Source: a virus. From it: DNA of 64,000 nucleotides. This document shows positions 12,148 through 23,700 of this stretch, piece by piece; position 1 is the stretch's first letter; each line of letters begins with the position of its first letter. The notes beneath the pieces were generated by a model that did not search any database, was not told the DNA's origin, and saw only the letters and a program-made list of their open reading frames with translations. The translations under genes and the position numbers were made by a program. The stretch is taken from positions 1 to 64,000 of IMG/VR virus record IMGVR_UViG_3300025769_012879. One strand, given 5' to 3'.

Positions 12148-15100
12148 TGAAATTAACAGTAGCAACAGATGAATTAGATTTTGCTCAAAAATCAACTTTA
12201 AATAAGGATTTTTGGCAAGATGAAAAATTAAACCCAGAAGTTAGAAAGGTAATCCTTGCTATTGTTAAAAATTATCTACAATCAACAAATTTAGAAATCG
12301 ATATCGATGATGTTGATGAGATTGAATTTACAGGAAGTTTGGCGAACTATAATCACAATAAATTTAGTGATGTTGACATTCACTTACTCTTTGACTTTTC
12401 AAAGTTGGGAAAAGATCCAGATTTTATGCGCGAACTGCTTGTTGCAAAAGCAATTAACTGGAACGATAGACACAACGTAACAATTTTTGGTCATGAAGTT
12501 GAGTTGTATATCACTGATGCTGGCACTGATCATCATTCGACTGGTGTATACAGTATAAAAGATGATGAATGGTTGGTCAAACCCGTCAGAGATCCAAAGT
12601 TATCCGCAGAATTAAACTTAAATAAAGTAAAAGACAAAGCAGATAAAATTTCTAAAAACATTGACATGCTTGTCGTTAAAGATGAACTATCTTATGATGC
12701 ACTAGAAACGTTGAAAGATAAAATCAGAAAGATGCGCGAAGCAGGTTTGGAAACCGGCGGTGAATACTCCACAGAAAACTTGGCGTTTAAACTGCTCAGA
12801 AGGCGCGGAGAACTAAATACTCTCTATTCCCTTATGAACCAAGCACAAGATGCAGAACTCTCGTTAGACGAGGATATAGAGTGGTGGAAGAAGCGTCGTA
12901 GTTTGGATAATAAAAACTACCGCGAACTCATGGGTCACATCAACAAAAAAAGCAACTTTAAAAGAAAGTACGCTGGTAAAAATATTGGTTACCCAAAATC
13001 TGTTAGTCGTAAAAAAATATCAAAAATGGGTCCTCCATACGATGTAGACCCACCAATGAAACTACCAAAAAGTGGACCACCCGGTGTTGGAGCACTTGAA
13101 GAAGAGAATAATCTAACTGAAGATAAAATACCAAACAGTCTAAAAAGTGCATTTGACAAAATAAAAAATGCAACAATGAAATTCCAAGTATTAAAACCAG
13201 CAAAAGGAACATTAGGTTTTATTACTGCTGTTGGTTTTATACCAGGAAAAACTTATACTGCCACAATAACTGGGAACGATATTAATTTTCCAAAAACAGA
13301 AAAGTTTGCTATGACAAAAACTAAAGCAGAGTTTTTAAACGATCTTGAAACTAAAAATCAAGGTCAATTTTGCGATATCTTAAATTGTAAAACGTCAACA
13401 ATAACAACAGGTGGCAAAACACAAACTCTTGAAAAGTTTATAGCAAGCGTTATGACTCCTCAAGTGAAACCGGCAGTAAAAAAACAGCAGGTAAAAAAAT
13501 CTGATCCACTTTATGATAAACCTGGGGTTTATAATGTTTTAGGAAGTGGTGAACCAGGACAGATATCACAGAGTAACATAAAAAGAATTCTAACCAACCT
13601 GTTGAAATATCGTCGTGTTGGTGACTTAATAAGACTATCTTTTAGAGATATTGATGACACCAGCGGTGGAGGACAAAATAAGTGTTTGAAACCCCACTCA
13701 TTCACAGTTAGATATTCAGATCCACAAAAGGAAGAGTACACTCTAAGTTTAGATCAAAAAAGTTACAAAAATATTGTACACCCAGACAACATGATCAATG
13801 GTCAATATCTTGTAGATATTGAACCTTGCCTGCCAAATCAAAGTGAGAACTTTAAACTAAACGTTGTTCAATTATATAACTTTATTAAAAATTATTTAGT
13901 TGCAGGTCAGTTATCAAAAATCGATGTATATCTTGAAGATGAAGATCTTGCTCCCGGCGCAACAAAAGTTTCTTATATTGGCAGAGAAGAGCAGGAAAAG
14001 ATTGATAAACAAGTCGCTGTACAAAGGCAGAGAGAAATCGAAGCGTGGAAATTGGACCCTGTAAACGTAAAGAAAAGTAAGTTTAGAAGAAAAATTGAAA
14101 AAACCAAAGCAGTTGTATTTATTACCCCAGTCTATAATGACACGTCTTTCTTTATCAACTATTCAAATGCATTGTCAACTGGTATGAAGACTATTGAGAA
14201 AGTCTATAAAGATGTTGAACAGGACAAATTGAGCGATGCGCTTAAAGATGGTTTAGCAGGAGTGTTTAACGCATTTTCACAAAATATTATTTTCCCAGAA
14301 AATGGTAAAAATGGCATGATTAAAATTTTATCTGCCACAAATAGTGCAACTATAAAAACACAATCAGTGGCAAGTTCGATTGCTGGTGTTGTTAGGGAAC
14401 CCGCAGTAAACTTACTCATGAATTATATTAATGAAAATATAAAATGGGAAAAGTATGCAGCAGTAAAATATCCAAATTTTGATCCAAACAACCCACCTGA
14501 AGATAAATTTTCTCTAAAATATATTGAATGGGCAGCAACGAAGGCAAAATATGAAGCGTCAAAGTTGGCATTTGAAGAGTTTAAAAAGTCACTTCTAACC
14601 AGAAAGTCAATAGCATCACTTGTAAAAAGACTTTTGACGAATAGAAAAACTTTGACACTTCCACTTAACGAGATGCTCAGACTAATAGATGTTCAATCAG
14701 ATTATGATGTATGCAAAATGTTTGATTGCAAAAAAACAATTATTAGATCACGATTTGTAAAAGGAACAGAAGGGGTTATCAAACCAAAAGATACTAAAAC
14801 AACTGGCGTTGTACAAGGGACAATGACTTTAGAGAAGTTCTTAGAGTTGGATGACGATGCAATTGCACCTGCTGCAATAGTCAAAGCAAAAGTTAAACAA
14901 AAGACTGACGTTCAAAAGCAAACGACCGAACCACAGAAAAAAGAACCAGAAGTTACCGTATCTGCTACTGGTTATATTCGTGTCGCAACAGAACAATACA
15001 CAAAATTTGACCAAGGCAAATTAAAAGAGGGCAATCCAAAGGCATGGAAATTAATTGCTGAACTTTGGCGAGTTGGAGCAAAAGATCGAAAAATATATCT

Positions 15101-15896
15101 TAATACCCTTAGTGGAATGGAATATGGATTTATCACGACAGGTCTAGAAGTTGACGGGAAAATTTTAAATCAAAGAGAAATTATTCAAAAATTTGGACGT
15201 GATAAAGCGGCAACAGGGACCGGAGGCGTTGTTTTGCCATCAAGCGTCATGACAAAGAAAAACATTGAAAAATTCTATAAAAAATATGAAAAAGATTTGC
15301 CATACGAAAAAGAACAATATATAGAAGTATTTAAAGGTAATGATTATACTTGTAGCAGTTATTGGTCTTCTGCATTTATAAATTACTGTATGCGTGGAGA
15401 TTCCGACTTTCAAACACTATTAAGAAAAAGTCCAATTAAAAATCGTGGCAATCATAAATCTTATTGGCACGCTGGAGCAGAAAACGTTGTCAGACTTGTG
15501 AAAAAATATAAAGAAGAAATAGATGCAGGTAAAAGTGAGAGTGATGCAATTAAAAGTGCCATTGAGGAAGTGAAATTGTTTGGTAAATGGATATTTTTAC
15601 GCCCAAATGTTGCAGAAAAAATTAAATTTAAAGAAGGCAACACCATCGGAAAAGTTGGCGATATTGTTATGGTGACTATGAGTGGAAGCATGAGAAGACT
15701 TCACGGCGACATAAAGATAGATCCAAATACAAGAGTTGGTGGTAATGTTCGCGATACGGTTTATGGTAAAACGCGAAACATAAATGTTGGTGGAGTAGTA
15801 ACCAAAAACGAAGAAGCACTAAGAAGTGCAATAGAACTATTTAAAACAGAGTACAACTCAAATATTCAAAGTTTTAAAAGGGCAAATTACAAATAA
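12147..15896 (+). CDS. Giant protein: nucleotidyltransferase + DUF2272-like peptidase
   Basis: 1249 aa. Residues about 45-125 form a nucleotidyltransferase-fold domain: F-T-G-S (61-64), S-D-V-D-I-H (74-79) and a later acidic strand V-E-L-Y. Residues 165-290 are helical. Candidate head-protease sites L-E-E (317-319) and L-T-E (323-325) mark a linker. A repeated segment follows, with 'FCDILNCKTSTI' near 410 and 'VCKMFDCKKTII' near 860. The last 260 residues look like DUF2272 (NlpC/CHAP-like): YTCSSYWSSAFINYCMRG with Cys about 1069, then GDIV and LHGDIK with His about 1186. It is probably a virion-packaged 'polyvalent' protein; the peptidase may open the cell wall. Confidence 0.6.
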   Translation: MKLTVATDELDFAQKSTLNKDFWQDEKLNPEVRKVILAIVKNYLQSTNLEIDIDDVDEIEFTGSLANYNHNKFSDVDIHLLFDFSKLGKDPDFMRELLVAKAINWNDRHNVTIFGHEVELYITDAGTDHHSTGVYSIKDDEWLVKPVRDPKLSAELNLNKVKDKADKISKNIDMLVVKDELSYDALETLKDKIRKMREAGLETGGEYSTENLAFKLLRRRGELNTLYSLMNQAQDAELSLDEDIEWWKKRRSLDNKNYRELMGHINKKSNFKRKYAGKNIGYPKSVSRKKISKMGPPYDVDPPMKLPKSGPPGVGALEEENNLTEDKIPNSLKSAFDKIKNATMKFQVLKPAKGTLGFITAVGFIPGKTYTATITGNDINFPKTEKFAMTKTKAEFLNDLETKNQGQFCDILNCKTSTITTGGKTQTLEKFIASVMTPQVKPAVKKQQVKKSDPLYDKPGVYNVLGSGEPGQISQSNIKRILTNLLKYRRVGDLIRLSFRDIDDTSGGGQNKCLKPHSFTVRYSDPQKEEYTLSLDQKSYKNIVHPDNMINGQYLVDIEPCLPNQSENFKLNVVQLYNFIKNYLVAGQLSKIDVYLEDEDLAPGATKVSYIGREEQEKIDKQVAVQRQREIEAWKLDPVNVKKSKFRRKIEKTKAVVFITPVYNDTSFFINYSNALSTGMKTIEKVYKDVEQDKLSDALKDGLAGVFNAFSQNIIFPENGKNGMIKILSATNSATIKTQSVASSIAGVVREPAVNLLMNYINENIKWEKYAAVKYPNFDPNNPPEDKFSLKYIEWAATKAKYEASKLAFEEFKKSLLTRKSIASLVKRLLTNRKTLTLPLNEMLRLIDVQSDYDVCKMFDCKKTIIRSRFVKGTEGVIKPKDTKTTGVVQGTMTLEKFLELDDDAIAPAAIVKAKVKQKTDVQKQTTEPQKKEPEVTVSATGYIRVATEQYTKFDQGKLKEGNPKAWKLIAELWRVGAKDRKIYLNTLSGMEYGFITTGLEVDGKILNQREIIQKFGRDKAATGTGGVVLPSSVMTKKNIEKFYKKYEKDLPYEKEQYIEVFKGNDYTCSSYWSSAFINYCMRGDSDFQTLLRKSPIKNRGNHKSYWHAGAENVVRLVKKYKEEIDAGKSESDAIKSAIEEVKLFGKWIFLRPNVAEKIKFKEGNTIGKVGDIVMVTMSGSMRRLHGDIKIDPNTRVGGNVRDTVYGKTRNINVGGVVTKNEEALRSAIELFKTEYNSNIQSFKRANYK

Positions 15897-15916
15897 GGGT
15901 AGCAAGAGGAAAAGAA

Positions 15917-18900
15917 ATGCACGAAATTAAAAATTTTTCAACCAAGTCTTTAAAAAGAGATCTTCTAGAAGAATTTCTCAATTACATGAACGAAGAGTTA
16001 TCAATAGATCAACCTTACTCTCTCTACTTTGTTGATGATAAAGAAAATGCCTCTGAAGCACTTGGCAAGACTGCCATGTATAACCCTTCTACAAACTCAG
16101 TTTACATTTATGTTACGAATAGGCACCCAAAAGACATTATGCGTTCTATTGCTCATGAGTTGGTTCACCACAAGCAAAATTGCAGCGGTGAATTACAAAA
16201 TATGTCATTTGAAAAAGCAGAAACTGATGCTAATGCTGGCGGTTTTTTTCTTAGAAAGTTTGAAGATGGTAGAAAGAAGATGGAAGAGCAGAAAGTACAA
16301 TTAAATGTTGGTGCTCGCAAACGTAAAGATATTATAGCAGATTATGAGGACGGCGACCTACCACAACTTAAAATTACAACTGCTAAACAACAAAAAGCAA
16401 TATTAAACACAAATTCGGATAGCAAAACTGGAAAATGTGAAACAGGGTATGAGAAAAGAAAAATAGGTGGTAGGAACCTAGTTTTTCAAAATAAAGAGAT
16501 CTGCCTTCCAAAAGAATTGAATAAAGAATTCCCAGTGGGGAATTTTTCAGGTGTTCTAGCAACAAATAAAGACGTGGCACTTATGGTCAAGGATGTTCAA
16601 AAAAATGGTGCTAACAGTATCTTTTTAACAGATTTGGTTCCTGATTCACTAACTAATGCGATACTTTCATTTGAGATTATAAAGAAGGATCTTGAAGTCG
16701 TTAAAGGATTAAAAACACCCGGTGAAGATTATATACCAAAAAGATCTAAATTCAAAAAAGATCTGAAAAATTATGAAAAAGAAGTTAAAAAGTTTGTAGA
16801 ACTTCAAAAAGACAAAATTGGTGCTAAACCACCAGAATTTCCTAAATCAGATATACAATTGTACACAAAAAGTCAATTGGAGGCGGCAACCAGACTCTAT
16901 TATTTAAACAGGGATGGGGTTTTATTAATTCCAGGTAGAACTATAAGAAGTACAGATATAATTGGCAAAAAATTTGAAGATTGGATATTTGGCGCTGATG
17001 TAAATAACTTTGGACGTGTATATAAAGTAAATCCAGAGCAACTTGAATTATATAGAAGAAAAATTAAACCCAGTGAAAAAAAACTGGAAAGTATAATGGG
17101 CGTTGAAGCAGCAGGAGCACAAGTTATAAAATGGGGCGGCAAAGATAGAAAATATGACCCATTGCTAAAAATTCAAGACGGACTAGATTTGGTCGGATTA
17201 AGTGTAGATCCCTACGGCGTTGGTGTCGCAGCAGATTTTATTAATGGTCTTATATATTTTGAAAAATGGGTTCTATATGATAAACCCCCGTTCGTAAAAA
17301 TTCCATTGCCAGATGCTTTAAAAGAATATACAAGTGTTTTTGGTGCGGAAAATATTTATCTACCATCAGAGAACTGGTGGATGTCTATGGTGTCTTTTGC
17401 TGGTGTTACTGTATTTGGAGACACTGCAAAAATAACTAGAGGACCTCTGGTTAGTTATGTTAGAGCAATGGAGAGATCCGTATCGGCATTGAAAGGAATG
17501 ACAGGTCGTACCTCAAGCACACTTTATTTAAAAACTTTTCAAAGAATGATGGATTTGCTTCAAACTATTTGGTTGCCAATCAAAGATGTTCTGCTTTCTT
17601 TAATCAGCGGAAAGAAACGCGAGTTCGCTGAGTCTTTTTTGGGTCTAATAATGTCACGCCCTATTGCTAAAAAAGTTGCAAAAGAATTATTTGGGGACGG
17701 TAAATTGCCCGATTGGTTTAAAAAAATTGATGATGGAATGACTGAAGTAATTAAGTCATCACGAAAATTTGTATTAACTGTTGCCAAAAGAAAGACTGCG
17801 ATTAAAGAAGCGATAAATACAGTTACTGCGGAGTACGCAAAAGAAATTACTAGCAAACTAGTATCAACACTTGGAGTCGATGAGATTGCCGGTGTTCTTG
17901 CAAAAAAACTACAGCAAGACTTTGATATTGGTCTTATTGATCAATTATATGATGCTGCTGGTAACTTAATTTGGACAAAGATACCTAGAGATTTAGATAA
18001 AATTGCTGACCCCGTTCTTAGAACAAAATTAAATAATATGAATAAAACTCAGTTGGCGAATTGGGCGAAGGAGTCTTTCAAAGATGCGGCAGAGAGTGTA
18101 TCAAAGGAAATAGCAGAAGGGATTAGAAAGAGTCCAGAATTCGCCAGGAAGTTTAGTAATCAAGTTTTTGATTTGGTGAACTCATCTAAATTTAGAGAAG
18201 AACTTTTTAAGAAATACAGCAAAGAAATTTTAATAAAGTTAGAGCAATTCGAGGCGGCAGGATTGCCAGTTACAGAGTCAATTATCAGACTTGAAGTTCA
18301 AAGGGTTGTTACAAAAGCGGGCAGCGAAGATCTTGCAGGTCTTGTTACTGGTTCTATTCCATTTATAGAGGAAGAATTTGCTCGCGTTGCTGCAAAGCGA
18401 ATTGGTGGTGAAGCGGCAGCGGAGGCGGGTCTCGCTATTAGAGCAGGGTGGTATAGCAAATTCATGAGAATGGTAAAAGCATTCATTGCTAAAAACGTTT
18501 TTGTGACCCAGGGTATTGGAGGTATCCTTTATAAGAAACTATTCAATAGCATGAAAGATGAATTTTTAAAAGTTTTCAAGGCAACAACATACGAAAATTT
18601 GAAATTCGGACCTAAAATAGTGAGACCACTCTGGGGTCTTGCGGTAACTTACTTTAAACTGCTATTATTTCTTGCTGCTGGTAAGACGAATACGTTCTTG
18701 CACATTTACGCTAGATATTATAGACCTATTTGTGGTGAACGAGACTTTGTAAAATATTTCAACAATATTGTTATTCCTGCCATTGCGGTAATATGGAAAG
18801 CGGCGCTAACACCAATGTCCGCTACATATGACTATCTTGCTGGTACCCCACCTAAAAATCCCGGTCCAGTGTTTTATAAGCAGACTTTATTTGAAACCTT

Positions 18901-19552
18901 TAAAATGTTTATTACACCTGAGACTGGTGAAATTCAAATTAATTTTGGGACAGGGACATCTGGTTTTGTAAAAACGCTAGAGTGTAAAAGATTTTCCAAG
19001 ATTAAAAAGAGTGAAGTTGGTAAATCCTCCGATGCACAAACTAGAATAAAACTCAAAAAAGTATATTTTGATCACGCCAAAAACGTCACAGATAGATTAA
19101 ATGCTTTAATAAAGGAAGATGAAAGATTAACCAAACAGTTTATAGAAAATACAATCAATCAAGCAACTACAGACGAAGTTAAGGATCAAAATGACGCCAA
19201 TACAAGTGTAGCATCTGATGCTGCTCAAGCAACAGCAAAACAAAAATCCGATGCTGCCGAACGTGAAAGGCAAAGAAATAAAGAACAAAAAGAATTACGC
19301 GATCGACTTCGTGCGGCACGACAAGGTAGGAAAACTGGGTTTAAGGAACCCCCTAAAAGTTCAACGCCTGCTGCTAAACCTGCAACAACGCCTACTACTA
19401 AACCTGCAACAACAGCACCCGCTGCTAGACCAGCACCACCGACATCCCCAGGTGACAGTCAGATGACAGGCGAGTCTAAAAATCTTTCTGATTATCGAAA
19501 AGATATATTAGAAGAAAGATTAGAAAAACTTATAATAGGATTTACTAAATGA
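15917..19552 (+). CDS. Giant protein with N-terminal HExxH metallopeptidase domain
   Basis: 1211 aa, ATG 15917 with AGAGGA. The leader ends L-N-Y-M-N-E-E (candidate cut after E26). Residues 35-120 are a zincin: S-I-A-H-E-L-V-H-H (HExxH 80-84) with E99 or E102 as possible third ligand. K-M-E-E-Q (121-125) follows, another possible processing site. The long remainder is helical and Lys-rich. It has hydrophobic stretches around residues 905-965 (GLAVTYFKLLLFLAAG, IVIPAIAVIWKAAL) that could enter membranes. It ends in a low-complexity tail of T-T-K-P-A-T repeats and a final helix. It may be an ejected or internal virion protein. Confidence 0.6.
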   Translation: MHEIKNFSTKSLKRDLLEEFLNYMNEELSIDQPYSLYFVDDKENASEALGKTAMYNPSTNSVYIYVTNRHPKDIMRSIAHELVHHKQNCSGELQNMSFEKAETDANAGGFFLRKFEDGRKKMEEQKVQLNVGARKRKDIIADYEDGDLPQLKITTAKQQKAILNTNSDSKTGKCETGYEKRKIGGRNLVFQNKEICLPKELNKEFPVGNFSGVLATNKDVALMVKDVQKNGANSIFLTDLVPDSLTNAILSFEIIKKDLEVVKGLKTPGEDYIPKRSKFKKDLKNYEKEVKKFVELQKDKIGAKPPEFPKSDIQLYTKSQLEAATRLYYLNRDGVLLIPGRTIRSTDIIGKKFEDWIFGADVNNFGRVYKVNPEQLELYRRKIKPSEKKLESIMGVEAAGAQVIKWGGKDRKYDPLLKIQDGLDLVGLSVDPYGVGVAADFINGLIYFEKWVLYDKPPFVKIPLPDALKEYTSVFGAENIYLPSENWWMSMVSFAGVTVFGDTAKITRGPLVSYVRAMERSVSALKGMTGRTSSTLYLKTFQRMMDLLQTIWLPIKDVLLSLISGKKREFAESFLGLIMSRPIAKKVAKELFGDGKLPDWFKKIDDGMTEVIKSSRKFVLTVAKRKTAIKEAINTVTAEYAKEITSKLVSTLGVDEIAGVLAKKLQQDFDIGLIDQLYDAAGNLIWTKIPRDLDKIADPVLRTKLNNMNKTQLANWAKESFKDAAESVSKEIAEGIRKSPEFARKFSNQVFDLVNSSKFREELFKKYSKEILIKLEQFEAAGLPVTESIIRLEVQRVVTKAGSEDLAGLVTGSIPFIEEEFARVAAKRIGGEAAAEAGLAIRAGWYSKFMRMVKAFIAKNVFVTQGIGGILYKKLFNSMKDEFLKVFKATTYENLKFGPKIVRPLWGLAVTYFKLLLFLAAGKTNTFLHIYARYYRPICGERDFVKYFNNIVIPAIAVIWKAALTPMSATYDYLAGTPPKNPGPVFYKQTLFETFKMFITPETGEIQINFGTGTSGFVKTLECKRFSKIKKSEVGKSSDAQTRIKLKKVYFDHAKNVTDRLNALIKEDERLTKQFIENTINQATTDEVKDQNDANTSVASDAAQATAKQKSDAAERERQRNKEQKELRDRLRAARQGRKTGFKEPPKSSTPAAKPATTPTTKPATTAPAARPAPPTSPGDSQMTGESKNLSDYRKDILEERLEKLIIGFTK

Positions 19553-19743
19553 GTTTAAATAGAAACGATGTAAAGACAGAAATTTATCGCCTACTTGAAC
19601 TTGGTACAATCACTGATGACCAAGCAAATCAAATTTTTGATAAATCGTATGAAAATCAACAAAACAATAGTGATGTAATGCTAAATATAAGTGACACTGC
19701 TGCTGAGTGGGTTCAACAAAAAATAACAGAGTTAGGATTTTAA
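19549..19743 (+). CDS. Hypothetical protein, 64 aa
   Basis: ATG 19549 overlaps the preceding stop (ATGA). The protein is soluble, helical and acidic, with alternating short helices (EIYRLLELGTITDDQANQIF). 'LLELGTITDDQANQIF' resembles a SHOCT-like or EF-hand-like helical hairpin, but the match is weak. The next gene starts 3 nt after its stop, so it belongs to the same unit. Confidence 0.5.
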   Translation: MSLNRNDVKTEIYRLLELGTITDDQANQIFDKSYENQQNNSDVMLNISDTAAEWVQQKITELGF

Positions 19744-19746
19744 TAA

Positions 19747-20733
19747 ATGGCAACTGCTGCATTAGACGCATATTATCTTTATCGTAAAACTACCGACACT
19801 GGTAGAGTAGCATTATCAAGTCCTACAACCTTGTTTGCTTCTGGTGTTGACTCAAGCATTAGTGCTTTAACCAATATTGGTTTTACATTTAATTTTAATA
19901 ATACTGACTATACTCAGTTTGCTGCTTGTACAGATGGTTATATCCAACTTGGTGCTGCGGATACTGCTGATTTTACAAACGATTTAATCCAGGTTGATAC
20001 AAGAACTATTCTTTGCCCATGGTGGGACGATTTAAAGACTATGGGTAATGGTCTTCGCTATGAATTACAAGGTACTTCACCAAATAGAAAACTTGTTGTT
20101 GACTTTGATTCTCAGATTTTTTGGAATGATAGTGATCCAAACTTAAAATTTCAAGTCATCCTTTACGAGACAACGAACAGAATTGAATTTAGATATGATG
20201 ATCCTGCATCATCAAGTGGGGCATCAAGCAGTGCTTCTGTTGGTGCAAAAATAACAATCACCAGCAATGCTGGCACTGATGCTGATGGCAAGTTTAGAGA
20301 CTTTGTTGGTTCTACAGTTTCACCTTATGATGTAGAAAACAACTCCAATGGTGGATGGTCTCAAGTCATGCGTGATGGTGCTGTTGTTAAGATTCCAAAC
20401 AACACACAAGTTGGTACAGAAGGAAGAGATTTTCCTGGTGATCCTGATAACGATCAGCAAGGCGAACAATACTACTTCCTATTCTCGCCTGACGAAGAAG
20501 GCGGCGGTGGCGGCGGCGGTGACACCGATGGTGATGAAGGTGCAAAATTTAATGTTAATCCAGAAGGGTCATTTGACGGTCCTTTAATCACACGATTTAG
20601 TGCAGTAAATACAAATTACAATAAAACGGGTGGAGTTGAACAAATTCCTTTTTCCCTACAACAACCAGGACCTTTTTCATTAAAGTTTAGAGGCACAGCA
20701 TTTAAAATAACATCAGGAGACTCAAATGAATAA
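19747..20733 (+). CDS. Beta-sandwich surface protein with poly-Gly linker
   Basis: 328 aa. Residues 5-225 look like an all-beta lectin/adhesin-type domain: 'IGFTFNFNNTDYTQFAACTDGYIQLG', split here as IGFTFNFNN and TDGYIQLG, is a pattern seen in extracellular beta-sandwich proteins. A run of seven glycines (about 254-260) in an acidic linker joins it to a short C-terminal strand-rich tail. No signal peptide is present, so it is more likely a virion decoration or fibre protein than an exported one. It overlaps the next gene by 8 nt. Confidence 0.5.
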   Translation: MATAALDAYYLYRKTTDTGRVALSSPTTLFASGVDSSISALTNIGFTFNFNNTDYTQFAACTDGYIQLGAADTADFTNDLIQVDTRTILCPWWDDLKTMGNGLRYELQGTSPNRKLVVDFDSQIFWNDSDPNLKFQVILYETTNRIEFRYDDPASSSGASSSASVGAKITITSNAGTDADGKFRDFVGSTVSPYDVENNSNGGWSQVMRDGAVVKIPNNTQVGTEGRDFPGDPDNDQQGEQYYFLFSPDEEGGGGGGGDTDGDEGAKFNVNPEGSFDGPLITRFSAVNTNYNKTGGVEQIPFSLQQPGPFSLKFRGTAFKITSGDSNE

Positions 20734-23700
20734 AATCCTAAATGAAGGCGGCAATATTTTTAAAGGTGCTGAAGGTGGATCAGAAACCATTCGTATTAAG
20801 CGTGAAGATGTTGACCCTACTCTTGAATGGTTAGAAGGTATTTTAGGTATTGATCTTGTTAATTTTAAGTTGGGAACAACCGGTAGAAAAGAAACATCTG
20901 GTGATTTAGATATTGCTATTGATAAGGATAAGGTATCAAAAGACGATCTTATCAAAAAGTTATTAGCATGGGTAAATGAAAATCATCCCGAACTTGACCT
21001 AGCAAATTCTGATGAAAAAGAGATGAAACAAAAGGTTCGTCAATGGATTGCAAAATCAGGTACATCAGTTCACTTCAAAACACCAATTCGTGGTGATGAA
21101 GCAAATGGTTTTGTTCAGACAGACCTTATGTTTGGTAACCCAGATTTCATGCTTTGGGCAGTCAAAGGCGAGATGGGACCAAGCGAGTATCGTGGTGGGG
21201 ATAGACAGAACTTAATTAATGCCATTGCAACGCAGCGTGGTTACGCCTGGAGCGCTTTCTTTGGTCTAAAGGATAGAGAGTCTGGCGAAAGGACAAACGA
21301 CCCGCAGGAGGTCGTAGACAAGGTTCTAGGACCAGGACATAAACCTGAAGACTTTGACAGTATTTACACACTATTTGATATTATTGCTGATAAAGAGAAA
21401 TATCCCGACGATGTTTATGAGGCAATACGCGAAAAAGCAGGTTTTGAGTTTCCACACCGTGATGAGACTTTAGACGAGGCAAAGAAAATTGAACCTCGTA
21501 TTCAACATGCTGAAGATTTAATTTTCTTTGAAGGCAGTGAAGGCGCTATGCGTGCTCTTGACGCTCTTGAAAAGATGAATGATCCCGAAGGTCGCCCAGA
21601 GACATCTCTAAAATGGGACGGTTCACCAGCAGTTATTTTTGGTCGTGATGCAGATGGTAAATTTATTTTTACTGATAAGAGTGGGTTTGGTGTAAAGTCA
21701 TATAAAGGCAAGGTCGAATCTGAACAGGAAATGGAAGACATGTACCGTGCTCGTTCAGAGCGTGCGGCTAAAAAGATGGGTGTTGATCCAGAAGGTGTTT
21801 TCCAGAAAAGATATTCAAAGATTACTCCTATGATGCAGAAAGCATTTAGGTTAGCAGAAAAATCAGTTGATCCTGACCACAGAGGATACTTCTTTGGTGA
21901 GGTTCTTTACTTCGATAAACCAAAGGTTGAAGACGGCAAGTTTGTTTTCAAACCAAATATGGTAAAGTATAAGGTTGCAACTGACTCAGAAATTGGTAAA
22001 AAGATTGCAAATTCAGATGTTGGTATTGTTTTGCACCTAAAGAAAGACGTTGAAACTCTTGAAAATCAACCACTTGATTTTGAAGGTATGACGCCAGATT
22101 CAGATATTCTTTTCTTTGGTAAGACATTTATTGAAAAACCAGTTGGTGTTGACGATACAGAAGTTGCTGAAATAAAACAAATGGTTTCTACAAATTCTCA
22201 AGCAATTGATGGATTTTTCAACGCTGAAAAATTACGCAAGTTTGCTATTTCTGATTTACCAAATCTATTTTACACTTATCTCAACAGTAAGGTTGATACT
22301 GGATTAGAAAACTTGGGTGGTGATTTTATTGAGTGGATGAACAGTAAAGATAGAATCTCATCACAAAAGAAAGAAAATGTAGCAAACTACATTAATGATA
22401 ATAAAGATACTTTTGATATTATTTGGCAAATTGTTTCTAGAACTATGAAAGTTAAAGATGACGTTATTGCCAATATTGATTCACAGGGTGGGTTGGAATT
22501 TAGTCAATCACTCGGTGATGAAGAAGTAGGTGAGGGTTATGTCCTTTCCGATGAAGGCAAATTAATCAAGTTGGTTGATCGCTCTAAATTTACAAGAGCA
22601 AATCGTTCAGTTGTTAGAGAACAAGAGGAACTTGATCCCGACTATGAGGATGATCTCGCAGGTCAGATTGCTGATATCGCAGACGTTGAAACACACGTCT
22701 TTATTCCTGGTGGATTTAAACCACCACACAAAGGACACCTTTCACTACTTCTTCAGGCAATTGATAAATACCCTGATGCCATTGTTCATATTACAAGTGG
22801 TCCAACAAAGCGAACTGCTGGTGATTTAGAGATCAGCGCTGAACAAGCAAAACAAGTTTGGGAAAAATATATTGAAAAATATGGAATTAGTAATGAAGTA
22901 GAACTTGACTATTTTGATCGTTTTGCCACAAACAGAAAGAAAAAAGATGGATCTGTAATAACTTCATCAAGTCCATTCCTTAGAATTGGTCTTAGAATGG
23001 AAAATGAATTAGATCCAAATTCAAAGGTTGTCGCTGTATCTTCAGAAGATGAGCATATCAATTTTGTAAAAAATGCAGCAACTTATCTAAATGATAAGAA
23101 AGAAAAGAATTTCACTTTTGAACCATTAAAAGCAGAAAAAATTGAAGTTGAACCTGGAGTTAAATTCTCTGCTACTCAAATGCGTAAAGCAATTAGTGAA
23201 GGTGATTTCGATACATTCAAAGCATTCATGCCAGAAAAACTTTCTGATGATGATGCAAAAGAAATATTTGAAATGCTTGGGGGTGTTATGGGTGAGGCAT
23301 CCGTCGCTGCAAATATCGGGGGTTATTCGCTCCCTTTTGGATCGGATGAAAATCAAAACGAACAAACTATTTATAGGGAGCAGTTACGTCAAGTAATCAG
23401 ACATTTAATTACCAAAGAGAGAGATGAAATGTTAAGTGAAGAAAAACAATTAAGACAACTTATTAGACAAATTATTAAAGAAAATGATACTCCAACTAAA
23501 TCTACTGGATTAAATAAATTAATTCAAGCATTGAAGATTATTCTTCCAACTGTAGAGAATGGTTATAAATCTTTAACTACTGATAAGGAACAAAGAGACT
23601 CATTTAAGCAGCACTATCTCAAAGCAATCATTGATACTCTCTCACCACAAGATGCTATTCGTGATGCGTCTGGTGGCGAAGCATCTGCCATGCTAGGTGG

